Below are positions 18,184-29,072 of a stretch of 64,000 nt of DNA, piece after piece. This DNA comes from Sinorhizobium saheli (GTDB lineage Bacteria > Pseudomonadota > Alphaproteobacteria > Rhizobiales > Rhizobiaceae): NCBI RefSeq assembly GCF_001651875.1, contig NZ_LNQB01000083.1, positions 191,130 to 255,129 of the forward strand. Direction: 5' to 3'. Under the pieces are notes generated by a model that was not told where the DNA came from, did no database searches, and saw nothing but the letters and a program-made list of their open reading frames with translations. The translations under genes and the position numbers were made by a program. How positions within the stretch are numbered: position 1 is the first letter of the stretch; every line of letters begins with the position of its first letter.

Positions 18184-19791
18184 CTACATCCTGAACAGTC
18201 CGAAGCGCGTCTCCTCTATCGGCGCGTTCAGAGCGGCCGAGAGCGACAGCGCAAGCACGTCCCGGCTCTTGCGCGGATCGATGACGCCATCATCCCAAAG
18301 GCGCGCCGACGCATAGAGCGGATGGCTCTGCCGCTCGAAAAGATCGAGCACCGGCTGGCGGAAGCGAGCCTCCTCCTCTTCGTTCCAAGGTGTTCCCGCC
18401 CGCCTCAAGGCTTCGCCGCGCACCGTCGAAAGCACGCCCGCCGCCTGTTCGCCGCCCATCACCGAGATGCGGCTGTTCGGCCAGGTCCAGAGGAAGCGCG
18501 GCGAGAAGGCGCGCCCGCACATGCCGTAGTTGCCGGCGCCGAAGGAGCCGCCGACGAGCATGGTGATCTTCGGCACCTTCACGGTCGCGACCGCGGTTAC
18601 CAGCTTGGCGCCGTGCCTGGCGATTCCCTCGGTCTCGTATTTGCGGCCCACCATGAAGCCGGTGATGTTCTGCAGGAACACGAGCGGGATCTTGCGCTGG
18701 GCGCAGAGCTCGACGAAATGGGCGCCTTTTACGGCCGACTCCGAGAACAGGACGCCGTTGTTGGCGATGATGCCGACGGGCATGCCATGCACATGGGCGA
18801 AGCCGCAGACGAGCGTGGTGCCGAAACGCGCCTTGAACTCGTCGAAACGGGAACCGTCGACGATCCGGGCGATCACCTCGCGGATTTCATAGGGCGTGCG
18901 GAGGTCGGCCGGCACGATGCCCGTGATCTCCTCCGGGTCGTAACGCGGCGGCTCCGGCTTCACCCGTTCGATCGGCCACGGCTTTTCGCGGTTCAGGGCG
19001 GAAACGGCGCGCCGCGCCAGCGCCAGCGCGTGGGCGTCGTCGCGCGCAAGGTGATCGGCGACCCCCGAAAGCCGGGTGTGGACGTCGGCGCCGCCGAGGT
19101 CTTCGGCCGACACCACCTCGCCGGTCGCCGCCCTCACCAGCGGCGGGCCCGCGAGGAAGATCGTGCCCTGCTTTTCGACGATGATCGTCTCGTCGGACAT
19201 AGCCGGCACATAGGCGCCGCCGGCGGTGCACGAGCCCATCACCACCGCGATCTGCGGGATGCCGGCGGCCGACATGTTCGCCTGGTTGTAGAAGATGCGG
19301 CCGAAATGATCGCGGTCCGGAAAGACCTCGTCCTGGTTCGGCAGGTTGGCGCCGCCGGAATCGACGAGATAGACGCAGGCGAGCCGGTTCTCGGCAGCGA
19401 TCTCCTGCGCCCGCAAATGCTTCTTGACGGTGATCGGATAGTAGGTGCCGCCTTTGACCGTCGGATCGTTGCAGACGATCATGCATTCGCGCCCGGAAAT
19501 GCGGCCAATGCCGGTGATGAGCCCCGCGCCGGGCGCCTCGCCGTTGTACATGCCGTGCGCGGCGGTGGCGCCGACCTCGAGGAAAGGCGTCCCCTGGTCA
19601 ACGAGCGAGGCGATCCGATCGCGAGGCAGGAGCTTGCCGCGGCTGACATGGCGCTCGCGCGCCGTCTCGCCGCCGCCAGCGGCCGCGAGCCGCACCGCCT
19701 CCTCGATCGTCGAGATCGCTTCCCCCATGGCGGCGCGGTTCGCCTTGAACATCTCCGAGGATGGCGAGATATGCGATCGCAATATTGTCAT
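18184..19791 (-). CDS. mccB: Methylcrotonyl-CoA carboxylase, carboxyltransferase beta subunit
   Basis: This 535-residue acyl-CoA carboxyltransferase of the crotonase-like superfamily transfers the carboxyl group from biotin to 3-methylcrotonyl-CoA. Family segments [14 protein letters not shown]-like ([19 protein letters not shown]), [17 protein letters not shown] and [15 protein letters not shown] are intact. The ATG at 19791 follows GGGGGA by a few bases and gives the standard length; an in-frame GTG at 19809 lies before that ribosome site and is less likely. Confidence 0.95.
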   Translation of the reverse strand: MTILRSHISPSSEMFKANRAAMGEAISTIEEAVRLAAAGGGETARERHVSRGKLLPRDRIASLVDQGTPFLEVGATAAHGMYNGEAPGAGLITGIGRISGRECMIVCNDPTVKGGTYYPITVKKHLRAQEIAAENRLACVYLVDSGGANLPNQDEVFPDRDHFGRIFYNQANMSAAGIPQIAVVMGSCTAGGAYVPAMSDETIIVEKQGTIFLAGPPLVRAATGEVVSAEDLGGADVHTRLSGVADHLARDDAHALALARRAVSALNREKPWPIERVKPEPPRYDPEEITGIVPADLRTPYEIREVIARIVDGSRFDEFKARFGTTLVCGFAHVHGMPVGIIANNGVLFSESAVKGAHFVELCAQRKIPLVFLQNITGFMVGRKYETEGIARHGAKLVTAVATVKVPKITMLVGGSFGAGNYGMCGRAFSPRFLWTWPNSRISVMGGEQAAGVLSTVRGEALRRAGTPWNEEEEARFRQPVLDLFERQSHPLYASARLWDDGVIDPRKSRDVLALSLSAALNAPIEETRFGLFRM

Positions 19792-19830
19792 GGTCCCCCC
19801 AGGATGCACTTCCGTCGGCCGGCGGCGCGG

Positions 19831-20994
19831 CTACTTGGTCTCGGCAAAGAGTTCCCGGCCGATCAGCATGCGGCGGATCTCGCTCGTGCCGGCGCCGATC
19901 TCATAGAGCTTGGCGTCGCGCAGCAGCCGGCCGGCGGGATAGTCGTTGGTGTAGCCGTTGCCGCCGAGCGCCTGGATCGCCTCGAGCGCCATGGCGGTCG
20001 CCTTCTCGGCCGCATAGAGAATGCAGCCGGCGGCATCCTTGCGCGCCGTCTCGCCGCGGTCGCAAGCCGCCGCGACGGCGTAGACAAAGGCGCGCGCGGC
20101 ATTCATCGTCACATACATGTCGGCCAGTTTCCCCTGCATCAACTGGAATTCGCCGATCGGCTGTCCGAACTGCCTGCGCTCATGGAGATAGGGGACGACG
20201 ACGTCGAGGCAAGCGGCCATGATGCCGAGCGGCCCGGCCGAAAGCACCACCCGCTCGTAGTCGAGGCCGGACATCAGCACCCTGACGCCCTCGCCGACCT
20301 TGCCGAGCACGTTCTCCTCCGGCACCTCGCAATCCGCGAAGATCAGTTCCGAGGTGTGCGAGGCGCGCATGCCGAGCTTGTCGAGCTTCTGGCCGGCCGA
20401 GAAACCGGCAAAGGTCTTTTCCACGAGGAAGGCGGTGATGCCGCGCGGGCCGGCGGCGGAATCGGTCTTGGCGTAGACCACCAGCACGTCGGCGTCGGGG
20501 CCGTTGGTGATCCACATCTTGCTGCCGTTGAGGAGATAACGGTCGCCGCGCTTGTCGGCACGCAGTTTCATCGAGACCACATCCGAGCCGGCGCCCGGCT
20601 CCGACATGGCGAGCGCCCCGACATGCTCGCCGGAAATGAGCTTCGGGAGGTACTTGGCCTTCTGGTCCGCATTGCCGTTGCGGTTGATCTGATTGACGCA
20701 GAGGTTTGAATGGGCGCCGTAGCTCAGGCCCACCGACGCGGATGCGCGGCTGATTTCCTCCATCGCGACGCAATGGGCGAGATAGCCCAGTCCCGCGCCG
20801 CCATGGGCCTCGTCGGCGGTGATGCCGAGCAGGCCGAGTTCGCCCATCTCCGGCCAAAGCTGCATCGGAAAGGCATTGTTGCGATCTGCTTCGTCGGCGA
20901 GCGGCGCGATGCGCTCGGAGGCGAACCGGCGCACGGTTTCGCGCAACGCATCGACCTCCTCGCCAAGAGCGAAGTTCAATCCACCTTGAAACAT
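19831..20994 (-). CDS. ivd: Isovaleryl-CoA dehydrogenase
   Basis: This 387-residue FAD acyl-CoA dehydrogenase is the first gene of the leucine operon. It oxidises isovaleryl-CoA to 3-methylcrotonyl-CoA and passes electrons to [15 protein letters not shown] and [12 protein letters not shown] bind FAD, the helix with [11 protein letters not shown] carries the Glu that acts as base in isovaleryl-CoA dehydrogenases, and the C-terminus has [27 protein letters not shown] lies just before the ATG at 20994; the open frame to 21039 lacks family similarity. Confidence 0.95.
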   Translation of the reverse strand: MFQGGLNFALGEEVDALRETVRRFASERIAPLADEADRNNAFPMQLWPEMGELGLLGITADEAHGGAGLGYLAHCVAMEEISRASASVGLSYGAHSNLCVNQINRNGNADQKAKYLPKLISGEHVGALAMSEPGAGSDVVSMKLRADKRGDRYLLNGSKMWITNGPDADVLVVYAKTDSAAGPRGITAFLVEKTFAGFSAGQKLDKLGMRASHTSELIFADCEVPEENVLGKVGEGVRVLMSGLDYERVVLSAGPLGIMAACLDVVVPYLHERRQFGQPIGEFQLMQGKLADMYVTMNAARAFVYAVAAACDRGETARKDAAGCILYAAEKATAMALEAIQALGGNGYTNDYPAGRLLRDAKLYEIGAGTSEIRRMLIGRELFAETK

Positions 20995-21239
20995 TCCATT
21001 CTCCTCCCGACACGCTGCCCGCGATCTCCTCATCGACAAGGCAGGGACGAACGGCGCGCCACCAGGACATGTTAGCGCTCAGCCGCCGTCGTCGCGAACG
21101 ATAACATCGCCGCCGGCTAATTTCCTTCCAAAGAGCCGGGCCGCCAAGCACGATCTGCAAAGGCGGGCGCGGGCATGCCGCAACGCTTCCGCACGGGCAG
21201 CCGCTGCCCGTCGCGGCTCATGCTCGTGGGTCCGAGCCT

Positions 21240-23429
21240 TCAGAACTTCCGCGGCCAGATCTCCTGCGCCGCGTTGACGTCCGCCACGCCGCGCAGCGCG
21301 TCGCTGTTGCCCGTGGCCGCGACGGCCTCGAAGATGCGCTTCGCTTCGGCGAAACGCTTGAGGTTCATGTAGGCATAGCCACGCAGGACCATGAGGTCGG
21401 TTCGTTCCGAGGCGATCCGGCTCCGCTGATCGAGGTAGAGGAGCGCCTCCCTGTAGCGGCCGGCATCGAAGGCTGCGATCGCCCGGTCCGCGAGAATGGC
21501 CGTCTGCAGTTCCACGGCGCGGGCGCGGCTTTGCGGCGACTTCGTCGCCGCGACGGCCGCCTTGTTGGTGAGGCCCGCGCGCAGATAGGCCAGGCTCTGC
21601 CCGTAGGCGGCGTCCTGCCGCAATCGCGATGCCGGCGCCCGAAGCGCCACCGCAAACGCATCCGCCGCCTCTATCGGACGGTTCAGGTCCATCAGGCACC
21701 ATCCTCGGGCGAGCGCCGTCTCGGGCGAAAGGCCGCTGGGGTCGAGCGTCGTCCGGCAGCCGGCCACGCCGCGTACGATCCTGCGCGGTGCCGTGCTCGC
21801 GGGCGCCGGGCGAACGGCCTCTCGCCTGATCGCCTCTCGGCTGATCGCCTCTCGCCTGGCCGCCTCGATCGAAACCGCCGGCCGCGGCTCGGCGGTCTTC
21901 GGCCGTTCCTTCGCCGGCTCCGGCATCGGCAAAGTCTCGTTCTCGGCCGTCTCCTCGGTCTCGCCCAGCCGCGCGATCCGCTCCGACCGCCCGGCCCAAA
22001 GGCGCTGGATTTCGGCAACGCCGGCGGCGTCTCCGACCTGATGGCGGGTGATCGCCAGGCCATAGGCCGATGGCTCGTCGTCGGGCTTCCAGCGCAGCGC
22101 CGTCGCGAACCATTGCAGCGCCGTTTGCGGCTGGCCGAGCGCGCGCGCATACCAGCCGAACTGCTGCGCGGTCGCCGGATCGCGCACCTTCACCGTTTCG
22201 GCCGCAATGCGCCGGAGCACGTCGCCGGACAATGGAACCGGCGGTTCGATCGCCAGCAGGTTGGCGGTCGCTGCCATATAGGTCGCATGGGCTTCCGCCG
22301 ACGCATCGCGCCACGGATAAAGCACCCTTTCGGCCTCTTCGGGCGCCTTGCGATCGATCAGGGCCAGCGCAAGGCCTTGCGCGGCGGAGGCGGATTCCTG
22401 CTTCTCATAGGCGCTTCGGAACCATTGCTCCGCCGCCGCCATGTTCTTGCGGCGCAATTGGTACCAGCCGAGCAGCAGGGCGTCCGAGGCCGCTTTCTCC
22501 GTCTCGACCAGCCTCTCGAGGCGCCGCAGATATTTCGGATCGACCTCGATCGTCGCGTCGCGCTCGCCTTCGGCGACGAAACGTCGGGCGAGATCGTCGC
22601 GGATGCTTTCGAATTCGAGCGCGCCGGCCGCGTTGCTCTTCTCATAGGAAAGCAATTCCTGAACGGTCGCATAGGGTAGAAGCGCGGCCGCCTTCTGCAC
22701 GGTCGCGAGACGCTCCGGCCCGTCGTCGCAATTCTTCAGTATATAGAGATAGGCGTCGCGCGCCCGCCCCGACCGGTTCGTCTCCGCAAAGGCCTCGGCG
22801 ACGCGCCAGAGAATGTCGATCTCGCTGCAGGTGAGGAGGCTCGGCGTCCCTGCCCCCACCTCAATGACGGTTTCGTACTGCTTGAGATCGGATGCGTTGA
22901 CGAGCCGCGCCCTTGCTTCGGCGACCTCGAGGCGTTCGATGAGGTCGGCAGGCGGCTGCCAGCCCGCGTCGCCCGCCTGCCGCTCGGCGATTGCCCGGCG
23001 GACCTCGGCATAGCGCCCCTCGGCGTAGAGCCGCCACATGGCCTCGAGCCCGTCATCCTTGTTGCGCGGAACGGCGAGCGGGTCCTTGGGCGGCGTCCAG
23101 TCGGGATAGAGCGCCCGCAGGCGCGAAATCTCCGCCTGCAGCCGCGCCGTGTCGCCCTTGCTCGCGAAATAGCGCAAAGCGGATTCATCGACGGCCGGCG
23201 GCTGCTCGGCCGGCGCCGGTTTCGTCTCCGCTGGCTCAGCCTGCGCGAACTCGGTTCCGGCGCCGCCGCTGCCCCTTGCTCCTTCGCCGCGGAAGGTGGC
23301 TGAGAGCTCCGGAGCCGTGCGGTCGATCATGTTTCCGAGACGCTCGCGCAGCTGGTCGCCGTCGGCGAACCCGGCAATGCCGACTGCCGCGACCGTCACA
23401 CCCGCAAAAGCGATGAGCGGAAACTTCAT
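21240..23429 (-). CDS. TPR-repeat protein of the cellulose synthesis operon
   Basis: This 729-residue last gene of the bcs cluster starts in an ATGA overlap with bcsZ (ATG at 23429; an in-frame GTG at 23435 is possible). The N-terminus is a signal peptide or membrane anchor (MKFPLIAFAGVTVAAVGIAG). The rest is rich in helical TPR-like units such as ALLLGWYQLRRKNMAAAEQWF and LAITRHQVGD. A low-complexity, charged linker (AARREAISREAIRREAVR) lies near residue 535. It is probably a periplasmic scaffold comparable in role to BcsC/BcsK TPR regions, but it has no outer-membrane barrel. Function is inferred from the operon. Confidence 0.8.
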   Translation of the reverse strand: MKFPLIAFAGVTVAAVGIAGFADGDQLRERLGNMIDRTAPELSATFRGEGARGSGGAGTEFAQAEPAETKPAPAEQPPAVDESALRYFASKGDTARLQAEISRLRALYPDWTPPKDPLAVPRNKDDGLEAMWRLYAEGRYAEVRRAIAERQAGDAGWQPPADLIERLEVAEARARLVNASDLKQYETVIEVGAGTPSLLTCSEIDILWRVAEAFAETNRSGRARDAYLYILKNCDDGPERLATVQKAAALLPYATVQELLSYEKSNAAGALEFESIRDDLARRFVAEGERDATIEVDPKYLRRLERLVETEKAASDALLLGWYQLRRKNMAAAEQWFRSAYEKQESASAAQGLALALIDRKAPEEAERVLYPWRDASAEAHATYMAATANLLAIEPPVPLSGDVLRRIAAETVKVRDPATAQQFGWYARALGQPQTALQWFATALRWKPDDEPSAYGLAITRHQVGDAAGVAEIQRLWAGRSERIARLGETEETAENETLPMPEPAKERPKTAEPRPAVSIEAARREAISREAIRREAVRPAPASTAPRRIVRGVAGCRTTLDPSGLSPETALARGWCLMDLNRPIEAADAFAVALRAPASRLRQDAAYGQSLAYLRAGLTNKAAVAATKSPQSRARAVELQTAILADRAIAAFDAGRYREALLYLDQRSRIASERTDLMVLRGYAYMNLKRFAEAKRIFEAVAATGNSDALRGVADVNAAQEIWPRKF

Positions 23430-24469
23430 AAGCACTCCGGATGCTTTTCCTCCACGAAAGACAGTCCCAGCAGATGCAGCGTCGAGGGGTAATATTGCGT
23501 CGGTCGAAACGTTGCCGCGCCGTCTGGCAGCTTCGTCCCATCAAGCACACAGGCCAGAATATGGTTAATAAACCGATAACCGGGGTCGGAGAGCGTGTCG
23601 TTCGCAGCCCCGGTCTCAAGGTCGCTGATGACGAGCGATCCGTCCGGCGCGAACATGCCGCGCTGCAACTGCAGGAGCAGGTCGCGATCCGCGCGGCCGG
23701 CTCTCATGAGATAAAGCGGGATGCGCAAGGCGTTGTAGCCGAAGGTGCGCGGGAAGCCCGCCGCCGGCTTGAGCGCGGTCCGGGCGCTCACCCAGTCCGC
23801 CGGCAATTGCCGCGGCCCGAACTTCAGCCGGGCGATCATCGCCTCGCCGTCGGCGGCGAGCGCCTGCCACTTCGGGGACGGGACCAGACGATCGAGGACC
23901 GGAAGCGCTTCGAAGATCCAGTAGGACGGGTTGATGACGGGCCCGTCGGCCCGATCGCTGGCGGAGAAACCCTCGACGCCCGGCATCAGCAACGTCCGCC
24001 CGCCGTGTTCGATCACCGTCTTGTCCAGGATTGCCCTCGCGACCGTCGCGGCGGCGCTCGAATAGTCGCTGCGTTCCCAGCGGTCGGCCGCCAGCGCGAG
24101 GGCATAGGCGATGAGGATATCGCCATCGGTCGCGTTGTTGACGTCGACGACATGCGGTGTGTCGGCGGGGCTCCACTTCCAGGCGGCAAGCCCGTCGTCG
24201 CGCAGGAGGAGCTCGCGGCGGGTGAACGACCATATCTGCTCGAAATCGGCGGGCTTATCGGCAAGGAATGCCAGCAGCAGGCCATAGCCCTGTCCTTCGC
24301 TGTGGCTGATGCCGCCATTGCCGTCGTCGACCACCCGGCCGGTCGGATCGAGGAAACTCGCCTTGTACGCCGCCCAGGCGCTGTCTTTCACGGCTGCCCG
24401 TCCTTCCTCGGCCCGGAGCGGACCGCTCGGGATCATCAACAGGGCGATCAGGCAAAGGAGGTATCTCAT
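23426..24469 (-). CDS. bcsZ: Periplasmic endo-1,4-beta-glucanase, GH8 (BcsZ)
   Basis: This 347-residue glycoside hydrolase family 8 enzyme trims nascent cellulose during export. It has a signal peptide of about 20 residues ending in LRAEEG. HSEGQGYGLLLAFLA carries the catalytic acid Glu (about residue 57), and NNATDGDILIAYAL carries the conserved Asp of the substrate cleft. It overlaps bcsB by ATGA and the TPR gene by ATGA, so bcsB, bcsZ and the TPR gene are translationally linked. Confidence 0.94.
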   Translation of the reverse strand: MRYLLCLIALLMIPSGPLRAEEGRAAVKDSAWAAYKASFLDPTGRVVDDGNGGISHSEGQGYGLLLAFLADKPADFEQIWSFTRRELLLRDDGLAAWKWSPADTPHVVDVNNATDGDILIAYALALAADRWERSDYSSAAATVARAILDKTVIEHGGRTLLMPGVEGFSASDRADGPVINPSYWIFEALPVLDRLVPSPKWQALAADGEAMIARLKFGPRQLPADWVSARTALKPAAGFPRTFGYNALRIPLYLMRAGRADRDLLLQLQRGMFAPDGSLVISDLETGAANDTLSDPGYRFINHILACVLDGTKLPDGAATFRPTQYYPSTLHLLGLSFVEEKHPECL

Positions 24470-26796
24470 GAACGGCGCCCCAGCTTGCCGAGCAGGATCG
24501 CCGTCGCCAGCCCGAGCAGGGTGGCGAGGCTCACGAGCAGCACGGCGTAATAAAGAATGTTGGTCGACAGCCAGTTGGCGGCGATCAGGCGATAGTTCCA
24601 GAAAGAGGGCGGCGTCGTCGGCACGAAGTCGAGACGCTTCGCCGCGATTGCCGTCACCTTGTCGTTTGCCGGCTCATAGATCGAGATATGCCCGGCGAGC
24701 TGCCCCCATTTCGACACGTCGGCGATGGCAGAGACGCCCTCCCGCAACAGCTCCGGCGACGGCGCCGTCACGACCGTCCACGCAGCATTCGCCGTCGGAT
24801 CGGCCGCTTGCGCCACGAGCAGGGTCGCCGTATCGGGCGGTGCGAATGGAGCTTCCTCGCTCGGTATGAGCTGCAATGAACTCAGTGAAATATCGAACCT
24901 GTCCTTGATCCATTGCTCGACTGAAAGGAGGACGCCTCCCCCTCCCTTGAGCCGCGTCTGCCATTCGTTGAAGGCCATCTGGGTCCTGCGGCCCGGGACG
25001 CCGGCCGCCGCGTTCCCCCAGGAAAGCTGGCTGTCCGTGTCGATGCCGGCCTGGGTCAGGAGCGCCTTCGGAAGCTGCGGGATCGCGCCGACGAACAATG
25101 TGTTCCTGTTGGCCGCCGCGAGCGGCGATGTAAGCGTCTCGATCGGGATAGGGCGACCGCCCGAAACGGCGAGGCGTGCGACGAAGGTTGCGGCCGCCGA
25201 AAGCGTGTCCGCGTCCGTCCGGTCGAGGTAGAGCGCGATCGGCCTGCCGCCGCCATATGGATAGGCGGATCCCGCGGTCGCCGCGAGGTCCGGGCGGCGG
25301 GCGATCCGGGCGAAGTCCGGCATCTCGAATTCCGAGCTGTCGAAGAGTGCGAAGCGCGGCTCCGGCGAGGCGGCGCTCCCCGGCGCGCAGGCACGGTCGG
25401 ACTCGGTGAGAAGCACCGCTTCGAGCTCAATGAGATTGGGTCCGGGCCGGAAATGACGGAGCGTCACGTTGATCGGAAGGTGACGCATGATGCCGCCGCG
25501 GGCGGAATCGAAAGGCACGGTGGTGGCGATGCTGCCGTTGACATAGATGTCGATCCGGCTACCCGGACGGACCACGTCGGTATAGGCGGCGTCGAGGAGG
25601 ACCCTGGCCTCGCCATAGGCGTCGGCATAGAAGTCGGAAGGAATGGCCACGGCGAATGCCGTGCGGAAGCGGCGGCCGGAGAACTCGCTGGTTTCGACGC
25701 CGAGTTCGGAGAAGGACAAGCGCTTGCCGGACAACACCTGCGGCGTCTCCGGCAGGCGCCAACGCTCCGTATTGATGACGTCGCGCGCGACACCGACCGG
25801 ACGATCGGTCGCCTTGGCGATCATCTCGATGGCCTGCTCGACGCCCGGCCAGTCCGGCCCGCTCACCACGAGAAGCGGTGCGCGATCCGCGCCCTCGCGG
25901 ACGAAGGCGGCAACCGGCGTCGTCGACGCCTCCGGGGGCAGTGAACGCAGGACGGGCGCGAGTTCGGAGGCGGTGCCGGCAAGAACCATGAGTTCGCCCG
26001 GTTCGCCGGCCGCCGGCAGGTCCTGCCGGAAAAGCACCGTTTGCGTGGGCATATGGCCGAAGAGGGCCAATCCCTCTGCCAGCCGCATCAGCGCCGCGGT
26101 GCGGCTCGGCTGCTCGAGCGCAGGCGCCACGATATTGAAGCGCGTGCGCCCGGCCCCGTCCTGGCCTACCGCCTGGATGTCCTCGAGCGCGGTGAGCGCC
26201 CGGGCTGCGCCGTTCCCGAAACTGATGAAGGCCGAATCCGAGGCGATTTCGGTCCACAGCTCATAGGTCGACTCGATCGTGCAGTCGGTGCGGTGGCGCT
26301 GGCGGACCTGGAACCGGATCTCGTTGGAGCCGGTGCGCAGAAGCCCCGCAGGAAGCGCGTAGCTGCGCATCTGCGGCGCGTCGGCCGCCTGCACGGGACC
26401 TTCGCCGATGAGTGTGCCATTGACGAAGACCGAAAGGAGCGACGTTTCCGGCGCGACGACGATCGCGTTCTGATAGGAAAAGGTAAGTGCCCTTGCGCCC
26501 GCCGCCTGCCCCGGCGTGAGATAGACGGACCATGTCCGCCTGTCGGTCTCGCCGGTGAGCGAGAGCGACCGAAATGGGATGATGTAGCGCCGGAATGCCT
26601 CGTCCGAGCGGTCGGGCTCTGGCGCCGTGGCGGCCGGGCGACCGGCGTTCCCGGCGTCCGGCTCGGCCGCTTCCGGGCGTTGCGGCGGAGCCGGCTCTTC
26701 GGCCGGTCGCTCGCCGGACATGTCGAAAGGCGCCGGCTGCGCGGCAAGCGACCCGCAGACGAGAAGCGCGATCAGGAATGCCAGCGCCCTCGTCAT
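24466..26796 (-). CDS. bcsB: Cellulose synthase regulatory subunit BcsB
   Basis: This 776-residue periplasmic partner of BcsA has a signal peptide (MTRALAFLIALLVCGSLAAQ), a Pro/Glu-rich linker, the large BcsB body with repeated carbohydrate-binding and flavodoxin-like domains, and one C-terminal membrane helix (YYAVLLVSLATLLGLATAIL) that packs on BcsA. The ATG at 26796 overlaps the bcsA stop by four bases (ATGA) and directly starts the signal peptide; the frame is open further upstream only over bcsA. Confidence 0.94.
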   Translation of the reverse strand: MTRALAFLIALLVCGSLAAQPAPFDMSGERPAEEPAPPQRPEAAEPDAGNAGRPAATAPEPDRSDEAFRRYIIPFRSLSLTGETDRRTWSVYLTPGQAAGARALTFSYQNAIVVAPETSLLSVFVNGTLIGEGPVQAADAPQMRSYALPAGLLRTGSNEIRFQVRQRHRTDCTIESTYELWTEIASDSAFISFGNGAARALTALEDIQAVGQDGAGRTRFNIVAPALEQPSRTAALMRLAEGLALFGHMPTQTVLFRQDLPAAGEPGELMVLAGTASELAPVLRSLPPEASTTPVAAFVREGADRAPLLVVSGPDWPGVEQAIEMIAKATDRPVGVARDVINTERWRLPETPQVLSGKRLSFSELGVETSEFSGRRFRTAFAVAIPSDFYADAYGEARVLLDAAYTDVVRPGSRIDIYVNGSIATTVPFDSARGGIMRHLPINVTLRHFRPGPNLIELEAVLLTESDRACAPGSAASPEPRFALFDSSEFEMPDFARIARRPDLAATAGSAYPYGGGRPIALYLDRTDADTLSAAATFVARLAVSGGRPIPIETLTSPLAAANRNTLFVGAIPQLPKALLTQAGIDTDSQLSWGNAAAGVPGRRTQMAFNEWQTRLKGGGGVLLSVEQWIKDRFDISLSSLQLIPSEEAPFAPPDTATLLVAQAADPTANAAWTVVTAPSPELLREGVSAIADVSKWGQLAGHISIYEPANDKVTAIAAKRLDFVPTTPPSFWNYRLIAANWLSTNILYYAVLLVSLATLLGLATAILLGKLGRRS

Positions 26797-28970
26797 CGCG
26801 TCGCCCTCGCCTCGCGATCCGCCGCCATGCTGCGGAAAAAATAGGTGAGGCCACGGCTCGTCTGGTAGAACGCCAGCCAGAGGAACCAGAGCGTGCCGCG
26901 CAGCAGGCCGGGATTGTACCGGCGCATGTGCTGAAACTCGCTCCACTGCTCAGAGTTCGCGAAGATGAGGTCGGCAACCAGGCTGTGGTGGCGGGCAGCT
27001 TCCGGCGTGTAGCGGCAGCCGATGATCGTCAGGTCGCCGGAGACTTCGACATTCCTGATCGTAAGCGGCAGCGTCTCGGGCGTGCCGTCGCCGCTATAGG
27101 GCTCGAAGCGGATCCGCGCTCTCGTATCGATGGCAAGGCCATCGCCGGGCAGGCCGTAGACCTGGACGCGGGCGCCGTGCGCCGAGACGTCCTCGACCGT
27201 CGCGGGATACCATTCCTCGCCGACCGCGAACTCGCAGCGCCGGCTCACCTTGACGCGTCGCGAGGCTGCCCGCTCGCCGCGCTCGGAGACGACGCCGAGC
27301 GCGCAGCCGGCGAGAATGAGGTTGAGAAGGTTCCAGCCGCCGACCACGAGCGTCACATCCGCCTTGTCGGGCTCGCTGTAGACCCGGTAGACGGTGATCA
27401 GCACGGCGGCGAAGAGCACGGCGAAGATGACGAAGAACGGCCGGCTGATCTCCGACAGGCGGCTTTCGCGCACCGACTCGTCCTTTGCCGTCACCTTGAA
27501 CGTGGGCTTGCGCGGGTTCGCCAGCACCGACACGACCGCCGGCAACAGGTGAACGGTCTGGGCATATTCATAAAGCTCGGAAATCCACGGCCACCGGAAC
27601 GATCCGTAGAGATAATTCTGCATCGTCAGGTTCACGAGCATGTAGACGAGCGTATAGGCCAGGAATTCGCCGCCGGATGCGGTGAAGATCTGCAGGTCGA
27701 AGAACAGGTAGAAGAGCGGCGCGAACAGGAAGATCGTGCGCGAGAACGGGAACAGCCAGAACAGCGTCGACGACATGTAGCAAAGGCGCTGCGGGATCGA
27801 CAGGCCGCCCTTGAACAGGGGCATGCGGAACATCAGGATCTGCATCATTCCCTGCGCCCAGCGGCTGCGCTGGCCGATGAAGCTCGCAAACGTCGCCGGC
27901 TGCAGCCCGGCGATCAGCGGGCGATCCACATAGACGCTCTTCCAGCCGCGGCTGTGCAGCGCCAGCGCCGTCTCGCAATCCTCGGTGATGCTGAGCCCGC
28001 TGAAGCCGCCCGTGTCCTCGAGCGCCTTGCGCCGCAAGACGGCGGCCGAACCGCAGAAGAAGGCGGCGTTCCACTTGTCGAGACCGCGCTGGATGATGCC
28101 GTAGAACATCTCGTTCTCGCTCGGCATCTTCTCGAAGGTCCTGAGATTGCGCTCGAGCGGATCCGGGTTGAGGAAGAAATGCGGGGTCTGCACCAGGAAA
28201 AGGCGCGGATCGTCCTCGAAATAGCCGACGGTTTCCAAGAGGAAGTCGCGGGCCGGCGCATGGTCGGCATCGAAAACCGCGATCAGGTCACCGTTGGAAT
28301 GCTGCATGCCGTTGTTGAGATTGCCGGCCTTGGCATGCTCGTTGCGCTCGCGCGTCAGATAGCGAACGTTGAGGTCGGAGCAGAGCTTCTGCAGGTCGCG
28401 ATGCCTCTGCGCGGCGCGCTGGGCCTCGATGAGATTGGTGGAATTGCGCTTCTGCAGCGTGCCGCCGTCGTCGAGCAGCCACACGGTCAGCTTTTCGGCC
28501 GGGTAATCCATGCCCTTCGCCGCCGCCAGGGTATTGGCCAGCAGGCCGATATCCTCGTTGTAGGACGGCACGAAGACATCGACCTTGGGATATTTGCCCG
28601 GCGTGGCTGCGCGCGAGGGCCGCGACGGCAGCGGCATGGCGACGACGAACAGGCTCAGCGCCAGCATCATCACGTTGTACAATTCGGCGAGGTAGAGCAG
28701 GAAGCCCGGAATGAAGTTTTCCGGCTGGTTGAACGGCGGCAGCGTCTCGGTCGTGCGCCAGTAGATATAGCGCAGCACCATCGCGCTGCCGAAGGCCAGA
28801 GCGATCAGCCGCCATTTGCCGCCCGCCTTCATGAGCTTGATCAGGGCCATGAACGTCACCACGAGGACGCTCGCGATCAATTGCGTCTGCAGATTGACGG
28901 GCAGCGTGATCAGCGCGACCAGGCAAAGGGCAATCAGAGCCCAGGCGGCAAGAGTAACGATCTTACTCAT
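26793..28970 (-). CDS. bcsA: Cellulose synthase catalytic subunit BcsA with PilZ domain
   Basis: This 725-residue inner-membrane GT2 enzyme polymerises UDP-glucose to beta-1,4-glucan and moves it across the membrane. Catalytic motifs appear in order: LLDDGG, FDADHAP (DxD), TEDCETA (TED) and QRSRWAQGM (QxxRW). Membrane helices flank the GT domain. The C-terminal PilZ domain has RRVKVSRR and EDVSAHG, the Arg and DxSxxG motifs that bind cyclic di-GMP, so activity is expected to depend on this messenger. The ATG at 28970 (MSKIVTL) has GGAAAG upstream; an in-frame start at 28997 is possible. Confidence 0.96.
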   Translation of the reverse strand: MSKIVTLAAWALIALCLVALITLPVNLQTQLIASVLVVTFMALIKLMKAGGKWRLIALAFGSAMVLRYIYWRTTETLPPFNQPENFIPGFLLYLAELYNVMMLALSLFVVAMPLPSRPSRAATPGKYPKVDVFVPSYNEDIGLLANTLAAAKGMDYPAEKLTVWLLDDGGTLQKRNSTNLIEAQRAAQRHRDLQKLCSDLNVRYLTRERNEHAKAGNLNNGMQHSNGDLIAVFDADHAPARDFLLETVGYFEDDPRLFLVQTPHFFLNPDPLERNLRTFEKMPSENEMFYGIIQRGLDKWNAAFFCGSAAVLRRKALEDTGGFSGLSITEDCETALALHSRGWKSVYVDRPLIAGLQPATFASFIGQRSRWAQGMMQILMFRMPLFKGGLSIPQRLCYMSSTLFWLFPFSRTIFLFAPLFYLFFDLQIFTASGGEFLAYTLVYMLVNLTMQNYLYGSFRWPWISELYEYAQTVHLLPAVVSVLANPRKPTFKVTAKDESVRESRLSEISRPFFVIFAVLFAAVLITVYRVYSEPDKADVTLVVGGWNLLNLILAGCALGVVSERGERAASRRVKVSRRCEFAVGEEWYPATVEDVSAHGARVQVYGLPGDGLAIDTRARIRFEPYSGDGTPETLPLTIRNVEVSGDLTIIGCRYTPEAARHHSLVADLIFANSEQWSEFQHMRRYNPGLLRGTLWFLWLAFYQTSRGLTYFFRSMAADREARATR

Positions 28971-29072
28971 ACATTCGCTTTCCAGCGGCGGCCTCATACC
29001 GCCGGCGTCGATTCAAGAGTTCTGCGTCCCTTGCGGACGCGGCCGCCTTACCAGAGGCTGGTTAGCGGCGGA

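Noticed and set aside
18322-20709. Open frame of 795 codons on the plus strand opposite mccB and ivd
   Set aside because: It is the mirror of two conserved genes in high-GC sequence, and its translation matches nothing.
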